A stretch of 38,376 nt of DNA from positions 1 to 38,376 of the forward strand of contig NZ_JAKIKS010000048.1 in assembly GCF_023284005.1 (NCBI RefSeq), in the 5' to 3' direction. Made by a program: the position numbers and the translations under genes. This stretch comes from Shewanella surugensis (GTDB taxonomy: Bacteria; Pseudomonadota; Gammaproteobacteria; Enterobacterales; Shewanellaceae). The notes beneath the pieces were generated by a model. The model was not told the origin of the DNA and ran no database searches. It saw only the letters and a list, made by a program, of their open reading frames with translations. Shown here piece by piece: positions 8,349 through 16,644 of this stretch (positions within the stretch are counted from its first letter, which is position 1; each line of letters starts with the position of its first letter).

Positions 8349-9437
8349 TCATGTCACGCTTTTGACTAACGAATGACGCACCAGCGTTAACCTATCTTTG
8401 CCATATTGAACCAAGAAGGTCGCCAGCATAAACACTGGAATGAGTGTCATAACACCTTGCATTGAAAAAGTTTGATAGCCGAATATCCCCATCCCCCAAC
8501 AAATCAATACCCATTGAATAATGTACAGGGAAGTCACTCTTTTAGAGCAATATTGAAGCAGTGCGTAAAAACGATTGGGTCGAGTATGACGAATGATCCA
8601 ATCTATCCCCCAATAAGCAAAAGCAGTAAAGCCCATTAAGTAAATTGCGCCACCAGGGCCTAAATGAAAGAAATCAGCAAAATGATAATCAACGTTATCA
8701 AAACATAAACCCGCACCAATGATCATCATGGCCACACCCGAATAGCCTAGGCTTCGATATAAAAAGGCTTGGTCATAGTTTTTTTCTTTATAAGCCATAC
8801 CGATAAAGAGTCCAAAAAGTACACAAGACATCCAAGGGAAAAGCGGAAAATACACGTTATATTGATCGCCCCAAAGCAAATCTAACAAATAATCTACACC
8901 GGTAATATCTAGCCTAAAACCACTCACCCATTTACTGGTTGTGATCAGCAGCAAAGCCAGTGCAAAAATGCCCCATTTGTTTTTAATAACATGACCAATG
9001 ATGGCAATAAAAATTAATGATAAACCCGCAAGCTGTAAAATGTCTCCAGTCAACAATAAATAATTAAATTGAGATAACGATAAAGGCGAAGACCATGAAT
9101 ACGCTTCGATGAAATTTTCAGGCATGGTATTAAAAACCGCTATCGGCACGACAAATTTAAGCCCATTCATCATGTAACCTAACCCTAAGGTATAAAGGCC
9201 TCGCTTGATGGTGCCGAGAACCGATTGATCTCTAGAAAGTACATAAGAGATCCCCATCGCCACTAAAAAGGCCGCCGTCCCCTTACCTAAAATATGAATG
9301 ACAGTACCAAACACTGTCCCCCCTTGTGTGGCAACATCACCATACATCCATAACGTATGCACCATGATCATCACGATCACACTCAGTCCTCTCGCGACAT
9401 CAATAGCCTGCAGCCTATTTGATTGATGTTCCATCAT
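8349..9437 (-). CDS. Membrane acyltransferase-like protein (HGSNAT/DUF1624 type)
   Basis: A 362-residue polytopic membrane protein with about ten hydrophobic segments. The N-terminal block RLQAIDVARGLSVIVMIMVH carries the arginine, aspartate and histidine pattern of the heparan-glucosaminide N-acetyltransferase/DUF1624 group of membrane acyltransferases. Further membrane segments follow through LVQYGKDRL near the end. Two consecutive ATGs begin the frame; AAGGGGAG lies 2 bases before the first and 5 before the second, so the second (9434) may be used. It sits between the ferric reductase and receptor genes of the siderophore locus, with about 230 bases on each side. Acylation of the siderophore or of a cell-surface component are both possible; neither is shown by the sequence. 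Confidence 0.68.
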   Translation of the reverse strand: MMEHQSNRLQAIDVARGLSVIVMIMVHTLWMYGDVATQGGTVFGTVIHILGKGTAAFLVAMGISYVLSRDQSVLGTIKRGLYTLGLGYMMNGLKFVVPIAVFNTMPENFIEAYSWSSPLSLSQFNYLLLTGDILQLAGLSLIFIAIIGHVIKNKWGIFALALLLITTSKWVSGFRLDITGVDYLLDLLWGDQYNVYFPLFPWMSCVLFGLFIGMAYKEKNYDQAFLYRSLGYSGVAMMIIGAGLCFDNVDYHFADFFHLGPGGAIYLMGFTAFAYWGIDWIIRHTRPNRFYALLQYCSKRVTSLYIIQWVLICWGMGIFGYQTFSMQGVMTLIPVFMLATFLVQYGKDRLTLVRHSLVKSVT

Positions 9438-9673
9438 TGCTCCCCTTACTTTCTTAGGTCGTTAGTTTCACTATTCAATTAACGACTCTTATTATTTATT
9501 TCACTTTGACATTGCACCACTTACATTCAATGACACAACTTGATACAGATTTACACAGTAATTTACGACTATCCCTAAGCGCATTGTTAAATTAAAAAAG
9601 CCCTACAACATTTAAAATGGAAGTTTTTTAAAGAGATCACATCAAGAGAAATAACCAAATCCAAGCGCCAACA

Positions 9674-10417
9674 TCAACTTAGTTCACGGATATAATGTGA
9701 CTTTATTCGCTCCATCCGTATTGCCTTACACTGCTTTGAGCAAGTACGACAAAGATCATCAGGATCGCGTAAATAATGCATACAACAGGCAATACGATCG
9801 AGTCCTAAAATCTGTTGTTTGGCATTAATGTCGATTAGCATTAATTGGCTTTGTGAAGACAAACCTAATGCAGTAAGCCAAGACTCCGACCAGGCTAACA
9901 CCTGCTGATTGGTGATTGGTAATATCGCCGTTAATCGACTTAACGCAGACAACACGCTATCGGCGATCAATCGATACGCATTCCGCCTAGGGACTTTGGC
10001 AATACTTGATAACGTTTGATAATAGCCTTCATACAAGGTTTTTAATCTTGCTGCCGCAGTTTGGATCAATTCATCTTGATGACCAACACCTACTTCATCA
10101 CAGCTAAAAAAGTAACCATAAATACTGCCGTTCTGCGCATGTTGTACAAGGTTCCCCAACATGGGGGCCATCTTTAATCCATGCACACAAAGCACACTCA
10201 GAAACACCGGTTGCCAATACATTAAGCTCCAAGTCCGCGTCGCCGCGTAAACCTTCCCCGCTTGAGGATATTGTTCACGATGATATTCATACAAAGCGCG
10301 CAATAAAAACGCGTCAGCATCTGCCGATAACAACACATCCTTTTCTACAGGTGCCTGATAACACAATGCAGCATGCAACTGAGGTGATAAACGTGTTAAT
10401 GCATCGATGGTACTCAA
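9674..10417 (-). CDS. fhuF: FhuF-type ferric-siderophore reductase
   Basis: A 247-residue cytoplasmic protein ending in the FhuF [2Fe-2S] signature: two adjacent cysteines, ten residues, a cysteine, two residues and a cysteine (CCMHYLRDPDDLCRTC, about residues 216-231). FhuF proteins reduce ferric hydroxamate complexes inside the cell to release ferrous iron, which suits a hydroxamate locus. The only start that keeps the N-terminus is TTG (10415-10417), since the next methionine is near residue 66 (SLMYWQP); a purine-rich AAGAGAG stretch lies upstream. The gene lies 88 bases downstream of the fused synthetase gene and is probably part of the same transcript. Residues before the cysteine motif resemble FhuF only loosely, as is usual for the family. 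Confidence 0.87.
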   Translation of the reverse strand: MSTIDALTRLSPQLHAALCYQAPVEKDVLLSADADAFLLRALYEYHREQYPQAGKVYAATRTWSLMYWQPVFLSVLCVHGLKMAPMLGNLVQHAQNGSIYGYFFSCDEVGVGHQDELIQTAAARLKTLYEGYYQTLSSIAKVPRRNAYRLIADSVLSALSRLTAILPITNQQVLAWSESWLTALGLSSQSQLMLIDINAKQQILGLDRIACCMHYLRDPDDLCRTCSKQCKAIRMERIKSHYIRELS

Positions 10418-10505
10418 TTCGCTGCTCTCTTATCAAATATGAAACGACCCGACATGAACGACTCACAAAAAATGTGAATCGTTCTCTATGCTAATTAAGC
10501 TAATT

Positions 10506-12917
10506 TCAAGATTTAAATTGAGCAATAGGATTATCCAGTTGACCAAAAAATTGAAAACTTTCGACGGGATTTTCCAAGTCTAACATTTGCTTATTATTCT
10601 TTAATTGTAAACGGTTTAAGCAACAAAGATCAAAGCGTTCAGAAAACAAATCATGTTTTTCAAATTTAGCCTTCAGCTCAGGATTCGCCGCTTGATACCC
10701 ATGAAGACATTCAGCGACTAAGCGCCAGAATACCTGCTCAGAATAGCCACTCTGTTCAACGAGAATCGCTGACATATAACGGAAGAAACAATCAAACACA
10801 TCGGTAAAAATAGACAATACTTCTAACTCTTCAGACATCTTAATAGAGATGCGTTTCACATCTTCATCCAATTCGATATCGGTATTGAATAAACAAATTT
10901 CCTCACCGATATCTTTCATGATGGCTTTAAAAGGCACATTATTGTCAAACTGTAAGATCACATTCTCGCCATGAGGCATAAACACTAAACTGTGCTGATA
11001 ATAGCAATGTAATAGCGGCGTGAGATACACATCAAAATAGCGCATTAACCATTCATCAGTCGACACCCCCGAAGAAGCAATCAATGCAGGCAACAATGCA
11101 TCACCATTTGGATCAATATGTAATAGAGATGCCATTGTCATCAAACGTTGGTTGTCTTTTAATCGTGACATTGGACTTTCACGCCACAATGCTGCCAACA
11201 TTTTCTTATAGGGACTGTCTTTAATCACCTCATTTTCATAATAAGGATTGCGATAACCCACAGCCGCCACTTCTCTTAAAATACTAAAGCCTTTCGACTG
11301 TAAATAGTCATCTTGATTAACAAGCTTATTCACCCAATCATTAATCGCTGGCGTGGTCCGCATATAATAAGCCGATAAACCACGCATGAAGCCCATATTT
11401 AATACCGATAACGCGGTTTTAACGTAACGCTTATGACTGTGGCTAATGTTAAAGAAAGTCCGAATAGATTGCTGCGCCAAATAAGCATCATCACCGTAAC
11501 CCAAGCAAATTAAGTCGCCACAAGCAATATCAGGAGAAAATACCGTCGCAAGCTTGTTATACCACTGCCAAGGATGTACAGGTATCAACAAGTAATCATC
11601 AGGATCACGACCTTTATCTGCAATCATTTTATCGAACTGATCTAACGTCGCTCTGTCCATCTCCTCGCTCAGTAACGTCTCATAATCCAGATCATGCGCC
11701 GATGAGAAATGCGCGCGGCGTTTATGAGCCGCTAAATAAATAAGCTGCACTGGCGCCGCGGCTTCTGGTGCATAAGCACGATAATCGATGGCATCAAAAC
11801 CAATACGACCATTATTAGCAATAAACGACGGATGACCTTCATTCATCGCCGTCTCAACTTGTTGAAAGTCTGCTTGAGTCAGCTCTTTAGACGTTAAGCC
11901 GTCTTTGGTATATTTATAAGCACTGCCACACAAGGTACTGCTTATTTCTTCCATATAAGTCGGCAATTTATCAAGATCAATATTCAAACTTTGGCAAAAC
12001 TCAATGATGAATAATAATGAATCCAAGTCAGATACGGCATCATGAATACGCTTTTCAATAGAATTCTCATCGATCAGCCAGTGTGCTAAGGCAAGCTTTT
12101 TTGCTTTAAAATAATAACTGACTCCGGTTTGATCAGCATCCAGTTGATACAATCCCCAATCCCCTGATCTGGGGTTATCCTCTGATACTAAAAACGGCGT
12201 GATCACTTGTTCATGCGCAAGCTCAGCAATGCATTTTTTCACATGTAAACGATTCACCAACGCCCAGACTGTTGGCTCAATGGCACTGACCGCAAGTTCA
12301 GGTTGGGATTGAAGGCTTGCAGTACTGGCAGACTTACTCATGTCAAATGTCTCTTTATAAATGGCATTATTAAATTGCTCTCGGGTGCAGAAACCGAGAT
12401 AAGCGGTCTTTTCACCTAACTGGATCAAACGCTCGTGCGCAAAACCGGCGCGTTTATTCAAACGTAAAATTTTCTCATTGCGATGATTTGGTTCAACAAC
12501 GACTCTTTTGGCGTTAAAGACGGAAAAAAGACAATCCATTACTGAACAAAATACTTCGAAAGTAAAACCAGATATAGGCTGTTCAGCAGGAGCAATAAGT
12601 ATATGCATGCCGAGATCGCCTTCCTCAACATCGTAATGCTGCCCAAGAACATCTTTTTTGGGATTATATATTTCAATTAAAAATTGCGGTTTTTTATCAA
12701 TACACCCTAAATAAACTTGGCAGTCTTGATCTACTTTCCCTTCATATTCTTGAATAACCTGCTCTAAACTTTGTCCCTGCATTTCCCAATATTTTGCATA
12801 CGGTAAGTTTACCCAATGATGAACTAAGCTTAAGTCCTCTGGCACTTGCAAATCGCGAATTTCAATTTGCCCAATACCTTCGACATCTCGAAAATAATGA
12901 GTGTTTAACTGTGCCAT
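10506..12917 (-). CDS. bibC: BibC-like fused GNAT acyltransferase-NIS siderophore synthetase
   Basis: An 803-residue two-part enzyme. Residues about 5-188 form an IucB/AlcB/RhbD-type GNAT acyltransferase (VVVEPNHRNEKILRLNKRAG). A Ser/Ala/Gln linker (about 190-212) follows, then an IucA/IucC NIS synthetase (about 214-803). The synthetase carries the ATP-binding block GHPSFIANNGRIGF (361-374), the HPWQWYNK motif and the C-terminal FhuF-like palm segment with MPHGENVILQFDNN. In the bisucaberin pathway BibC has this same architecture: the N-terminus acylates N-hydroxycadaverine, and the C-terminus adenylates and joins the units. It is a paralog of the two separate genes just upstream (13019-15414). 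An in-frame ATG at 12341 with AAGAGA 8 bases before it lies in the linker and could give a free synthetase. Confidence 0.9.
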   Translation of the reverse strand: MAQLNTHYFRDVEGIGQIEIRDLQVPEDLSLVHHWVNLPYAKYWEMQGQSLEQVIQEYEGKVDQDCQVYLGCIDKKPQFLIEIYNPKKDVLGQHYDVEEGDLGMHILIAPAEQPISGFTFEVFCSVMDCLFSVFNAKRVVVEPNHRNEKILRLNKRAGFAHERLIQLGEKTAYLGFCTREQFNNAIYKETFDMSKSASTASLQSQPELAVSAIEPTVWALVNRLHVKKCIAELAHEQVITPFLVSEDNPRSGDWGLYQLDADQTGVSYYFKAKKLALAHWLIDENSIEKRIHDAVSDLDSLLFIIEFCQSLNIDLDKLPTYMEEISSTLCGSAYKYTKDGLTSKELTQADFQQVETAMNEGHPSFIANNGRIGFDAIDYRAYAPEAAAPVQLIYLAAHKRRAHFSSAHDLDYETLLSEEMDRATLDQFDKMIADKGRDPDDYLLIPVHPWQWYNKLATVFSPDIACGDLICLGYGDDAYLAQQSIRTFFNISHSHKRYVKTALSVLNMGFMRGLSAYYMRTTPAINDWVNKLVNQDDYLQSKGFSILREVAAVGYRNPYYENEVIKDSPYKKMLAALWRESPMSRLKDNQRLMTMASLLHIDPNGDALLPALIASSGVSTDEWLMRYFDVYLTPLLHCYYQHSLVFMPHGENVILQFDNNVPFKAIMKDIGEEICLFNTDIELDEDVKRISIKMSEELEVLSIFTDVFDCFFRYMSAILVEQSGYSEQVFWRLVAECLHGYQAANPELKAKFEKHDLFSERFDLCCLNRLQLKNNKQMLDLENPVESFQFFGQLDNPIAQFKS

Positions 12918-13018
12918 TTTATCCCCTTAACCTATAATTATTATTTAATAACAATGCACTACGACTTACATAAAATAAGTCATATGGAATTTGGTTTTAT
13001 TTTATTACTGAAAATATA

Positions 13019-14851
13019 TTATTTAAATTTTGCTAATGGATTTTTTAATTTACCTTGAAACTGTAATGCTTCAGCTGGGTCCGTTAAGCTGACCATTTCA
13101 AAATTATTTCTTAATTGAAGTCTATTTAAACAAGATAAAGAAAAATCTGTTTTAAAAATATCATGTTTCTCGAATCTAGAAGATAACTCAGGAAACTTAG
13201 ATTGATATTCACGAATACAATTAGCCACTAAAGACCAAAAGTAGTCATCTTTAACATTCATATGTTCAAACAAAATAGCGGTTAAGTGCCTAAAGAAGCC
13301 ATCAAAGACATCAATAAATATTGACAGTATTTCCAATTCCTCTGGTAAAGCAATAGATAATTTACTTACTGGCTCATCCAACTCTAAATCAGAATTTAAC
13401 AGATAAGCTTCTTCACCTGTATCCTTCATAATACATTTGACAGGAATATTATTTTTCATAACTAAAATAATATTCTCACCATGAGGCATAAAGACTAGCT
13501 TATGCTGATAAAAACAATGCAATAATGGTGCTAAATAAACATCTAAATAATGAGTTAACCACTCTTCTAACTCCAATGGAGAATCTTCAATAATTAGCGG
13601 TAATAAAGCATCGCCTTTTACATCAACATGAAGTAATGCAGCCATAGTTAACGCTTTTTCATCAGTCTCTATTAAATGTGCGGGACTTTCTCTCCATAGA
13701 GCTGATAGCATTTTTTTATAAGGACTTGAATCTTTAAAATCATAATTATAAACACAGCTTTTATAACCAACAGCAGCAACTTCCCTTAACATATAAAAGT
13801 TTTTTTGATTTAGATATTCATCATTACTAACAACACCATAAAGCCAATCATTTATTTTAGGTAAACTTGACATATCATGGGCAAACAAACCACGAATATA
13901 ACCCATATTTAAAATTGATAAAGCCGTCTTCACATAATGTCGTTGAGGTACCGTATTATTATACATTGTCCTAATTGATTGCTGCGCAAGATATTGATCA
14001 GAACTCCTACCTAAATAAATTAAATCCCCTACAGCTAAATCAGAAGAAAATACATTGACGACTTTGTTGTACCATTGCCAAGGATGTATAGGAATGAAGA
14101 TGAAGTTTTCATTAGAATGACCTAGCTCAACTAATCTTTGTTCAAATTTTTCACGAATATCGGTATCAAGCTCATTATGAATGAGCTTTTGGTAACTTAA
14201 CTCTTCTATAGAAGAAAAAAATACTTTATCCTTTTTTGCAGCAAGATAAATTAACTCTACTTCTTCTCCGGCCTCAGGTGAATAATGATGATAATCAATG
14301 GCATCAAACCCAATGCGACCATTATTTGCAATAAAAGATGGATGGCCCTCATTCATTGCTGATTCTATTTTTTGTAAGTCAGCATTAACAAGCTCTGCAG
14401 ATGAGAAGCTTATTTTAGTGTATTTATAAGCGCTACTATACAAAGTACTGCTAATTTCTTCCAGATAGGTCGCTAAGTTAGCTTCCGCTATATCTAAGCT
14501 TTTCCTAAACTCAATAATAAAAAGTAATGAATCTAGAGGAACCCATTCATCATTTTTTCTTTTTTCAATGGTTTCACTATCAATAAACCAATGATCTAAG
14601 GCTAACTTTTTAGCTTTAAAAACATAACTGATCCCAGACTCATCTGCATCCAGTTGGTAACAACCCCACTCTTGTGCTTCATGATTATCTTCACTCAATA
14701 AGAGTGGAGTAATGATTCTCTCATGCGCCAATTCTGCTATGCATTTCTTAACATGCAATTGATTGACTAATGTCCATGTATCTTTATCAATTGCACTCAA
14801 AGCATAATCAGCATCATTGCGCTCTGAAAAGCGCTGAGTTAATGGGTTCAT
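13019..14851 (-). CDS. NIS siderophore synthetase (IucA/IucC family), stand-alone paralog
   Basis: A 610-residue ATP-dependent siderophore synthetase. It keeps the GHPSFIANNGRIGF nucleotide motif (about residues 169-182), IPIHPWQWYNK, QQSIRTMYNN, and the C-terminal MPHGENIILVMKNNIP segment. It is closely similar over its whole length to the synthetase half of the fused protein at 10506-12917, including the opening LHVKKCIAELAHE, so one is a duplicate of the other. The ATG overlaps the stop of the acyltransferase gene as ATGA (14848-14851), which implies translational coupling, and AAGGAA lies 8 bases upstream. The sequence looks A+T-richer than the fused copy. It may ligate hydroxamate units with a different acyl group or in a different order; that is speculation. 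Confidence 0.9.
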   Translation of the reverse strand: MNPLTQRFSERNDADYALSAIDKDTWTLVNQLHVKKCIAELAHERIITPLLLSEDNHEAQEWGCYQLDADESGISYVFKAKKLALDHWFIDSETIEKRKNDEWVPLDSLLFIIEFRKSLDIAEANLATYLEEISSTLYSSAYKYTKISFSSAELVNADLQKIESAMNEGHPSFIANNGRIGFDAIDYHHYSPEAGEEVELIYLAAKKDKVFFSSIEELSYQKLIHNELDTDIREKFEQRLVELGHSNENFIFIPIHPWQWYNKVVNVFSSDLAVGDLIYLGRSSDQYLAQQSIRTMYNNTVPQRHYVKTALSILNMGYIRGLFAHDMSSLPKINDWLYGVVSNDEYLNQKNFYMLREVAAVGYKSCVYNYDFKDSSPYKKMLSALWRESPAHLIETDEKALTMAALLHVDVKGDALLPLIIEDSPLELEEWLTHYLDVYLAPLLHCFYQHKLVFMPHGENIILVMKNNIPVKCIMKDTGEEAYLLNSDLELDEPVSKLSIALPEELEILSIFIDVFDGFFRHLTAILFEHMNVKDDYFWSLVANCIREYQSKFPELSSRFEKHDIFKTDFSLSCLNRLQLRNNFEMVSLTDPAEALQFQGKLKNPLAKFK

Positions 14852-15414
14852 AATAAATTTTCCTTTGATAATTGCTGATAAAATGCTTCACGATAACAGA
14901 AGCCTAAAAATGATTTTTTATGTTCCAGATAAATAACCTTATCGAAACTAAAACCGACACGAACACTTAATTTATGCATTTTTTCATTACGATGATCAGG
15001 TTCAATTACAACCCTTAACGCTTTAAAATGGCTAAATAAAAACTCCAGCACAGAGCAAAGAACAAAAAGCGTAAAGTGATGCACTGATTTTTTAGGAGGT
15101 GCAACCAAAATATGTAACCCAACATCACCATCAAGCACATTATAATGTTTACTTAATGGATCCTTTTTAGGGTCATAAACTTCAATTAAAAACTGAGGTT
15201 CATTGTCTAACCATCCTATAAAAACTTGAATGCCACTCTCAATGATGTTCGAATATTCTTCTATAACTTGCTGCTTACTTTTTCCTTGTAATCCCCAAAA
15301 TTCAGCATAAGGTAAATTAACCCATTCATAAATATGTGCTAAATCTTCAGGGAATCGTATCGACTGGATACAAAATCGCCCTACACCTTCAAAAGACTGA
15401 GAATAATGATTCAT
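14848..15414 (-). CDS. GNAT N-acyltransferase for hydroxylamine (IucB/RhbD-like)
   Basis: A 188-residue acyltransferase of the siderophore GNAT group. It contains WVNLPYAEFWGLQGKS, QFLIEVYDPKKDP, the acceptor-side DVGLHILVAPPKK and the coenzyme A-side VVIEPDHRNEKMHKLSVRVG blocks, all in the order seen in IucB, AlcB and RhbD. It transfers an acyl group from an acyl-CoA to an N-hydroxydiamine to form the hydroxamate ligand. It aligns end to end with residues about 5-188 of the fused protein at 10506-12917. Its stop overlaps the start of the following synthetase. The acyl donor (acetyl or succinyl) cannot be read from the sequence. Confidence 0.88.
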   Translation of the reverse strand: MNHYSQSFEGVGRFCIQSIRFPEDLAHIYEWVNLPYAEFWGLQGKSKQQVIEEYSNIIESGIQVFIGWLDNEPQFLIEVYDPKKDPLSKHYNVLDGDVGLHILVAPPKKSVHHFTLFVLCSVLEFLFSHFKALRVVIEPDHRNEKMHKLSVRVGFSFDKVIYLEHKKSFLGFCYREAFYQQLSKENLL

Positions 15415-15453
15415 TTTAAGTAACCTATGTTAAATAACGAGTACTTTAATTAT

Positions 15454-16644
15454 TCAAGTACTGCTAACCACAGCACCATTGATTTTTTCATTATAAAAAT
15501 CTGATTTAAATAATGAAATCAACACAATGAGCGTTAACAAAAAGCCCAGACTTGAAACATAAAATGGTAACGTTAGCTGATCATTTAACACTAATATTCC
15601 AGAAATGAATGATGAAAAAATCAAACCCATATTTTGCATGAAGTAAACCTTACTAAAATCAGATGCATATTTATCAGGCGTACTCATTTCAAATAACATG
15701 ACTTCTAAACGAACTGTCACTTGAAATAATGCGATACCAAAAACAATTCGCCCAAAAATAACTAACCAACTTAGCTCCACCCCTTGTAAAGCAAGCCCTA
15801 TACTTCCAGCGATAAGTGACAAACAACACACTTTAATATGTTGATTACTTTGACCATTAACATGGTTATAGTACAAAACAAACAAAGCTATCCATCCAGG
15901 AATGGAATAAACGATACCTGCAAATAAATCATTATTTATCTGGCTAACTTCCTTCCAATAAGATGAAAAGAAAGGGCTAATGGTATAAGCACTAAAATAA
16001 AATAACGCCGATACCACACCTATCTTGTACACGAAATTCCATGATTTCTTTTTCACTTCATTTTTTTCAGGTGCAACAAAATGGGCCTTAAATGGAATTT
16101 GTCTAGTCCAAATAACAATCAAACACACGAATACTTGCAATATGTCTGTCGATGCCATGATTAAGTATACATCTTGTGGTTCATACACCTGCAGCACCAA
16201 ACCACCGACAACGGCTCCCCCAATAGCACCAAGATGCACTAATGCTGAAAAAATACCGATTAAATTGAGATGATTCCCTTTTTCTTCTAAACGCAAAATA
16301 AATGGGTACATTAACAAATAGCTGGCTTTAAAAATCAGCATGGTTTGCGAAAGGATCCAAAACATCAATAAGTCGGTGCTATAAAAACACGCAATGCCTA
16401 AAATAGCCGCTGCTATTTGGGTGTAAACCCAAAGGTGTAACTCATTCACCTTCTTGGCCACTTTTGCCCAAAGCGGGAAGGCAAGCATAACCGTGAAACA
16501 GCATGCAGCAATATAAAAACCAACATGCTCACTACTTTCAACATTGAATACTCTAGAAAAAAATTGCGGATAAAAGGGTAGCAACATGGTATCTGCAACA
16601 ACCGATACCAAGGTCAATAGAATCAATGCAAGTTTTAAATTCAT
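15454..16644 (-). CDS. MFS transporter, putative siderophore exporter
   Basis: A 396-residue major facilitator with about twelve hydrophobic segments, starting MNLKLALILLTLVSVVADTM and ending near the FYVSSLGFLLTLIVLISLF helix. A charged central loop (about residues 193-201, PEKNEVKKK) divides the two six-helix halves. Its ATG overlaps the hydroxylase stop by four bases, and the acyltransferase gene follows 39 bases later, so it is within the biosynthetic operon. MFS proteins in such positions usually export the finished siderophore, though some take up ferrisiderophores (RhtX-like). Export is the likelier role here. Confidence 0.84.
   Translation of the reverse strand: MNLKLALILLTLVSVVADTMLLPFYPQFFSRVFNVESSEHVGFYIAACCFTVMLAFPLWAKVAKKVNELHLWVYTQIAAAILGIACFYSTDLLMFWILSQTMLIFKASYLLMYPFILRLEEKGNHLNLIGIFSALVHLGAIGGAVVGGLVLQVYEPQDVYLIMASTDILQVFVCLIVIWTRQIPFKAHFVAPEKNEVKKKSWNFVYKIGVVSALFYFSAYTISPFFSSYWKEVSQINNDLFAGIVYSIPGWIALFVLYYNHVNGQSNQHIKVCCLSLIAGSIGLALQGVELSWLVIFGRIVFGIALFQVTVRLEVMLFEMSTPDKYASDFSKVYFMQNMGLIFSSFISGILVLNDQLTLPFYVSSLGFLLTLIVLISLFKSDFYNEKINGAVVSST

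Noticed and set aside
12932..12946. Possible Fur box before the fused synthetase gene (A+T-rich TATAATTATTAT core)
   Set aside because: It matches only about 10 of the 14 defined positions of the 7-1-7 consensus in a region that is almost entirely A and T, so chance is likely; no paired promoter elements were seen.
12963..12981. Six-base inverted repeat GACTTA/TAAGTC between the two synthetase genes
   Set aside because: The stem is short, the loop is seven bases and there is no T-run; not enough for a terminator or operator.
16025..16273. Open frame on the plus strand, 82 codons
   Set aside because: It is antisense to the MFS gene, has no ribosome site and a low-complexity Thr/Pro/Cys translation; a shadow frame.
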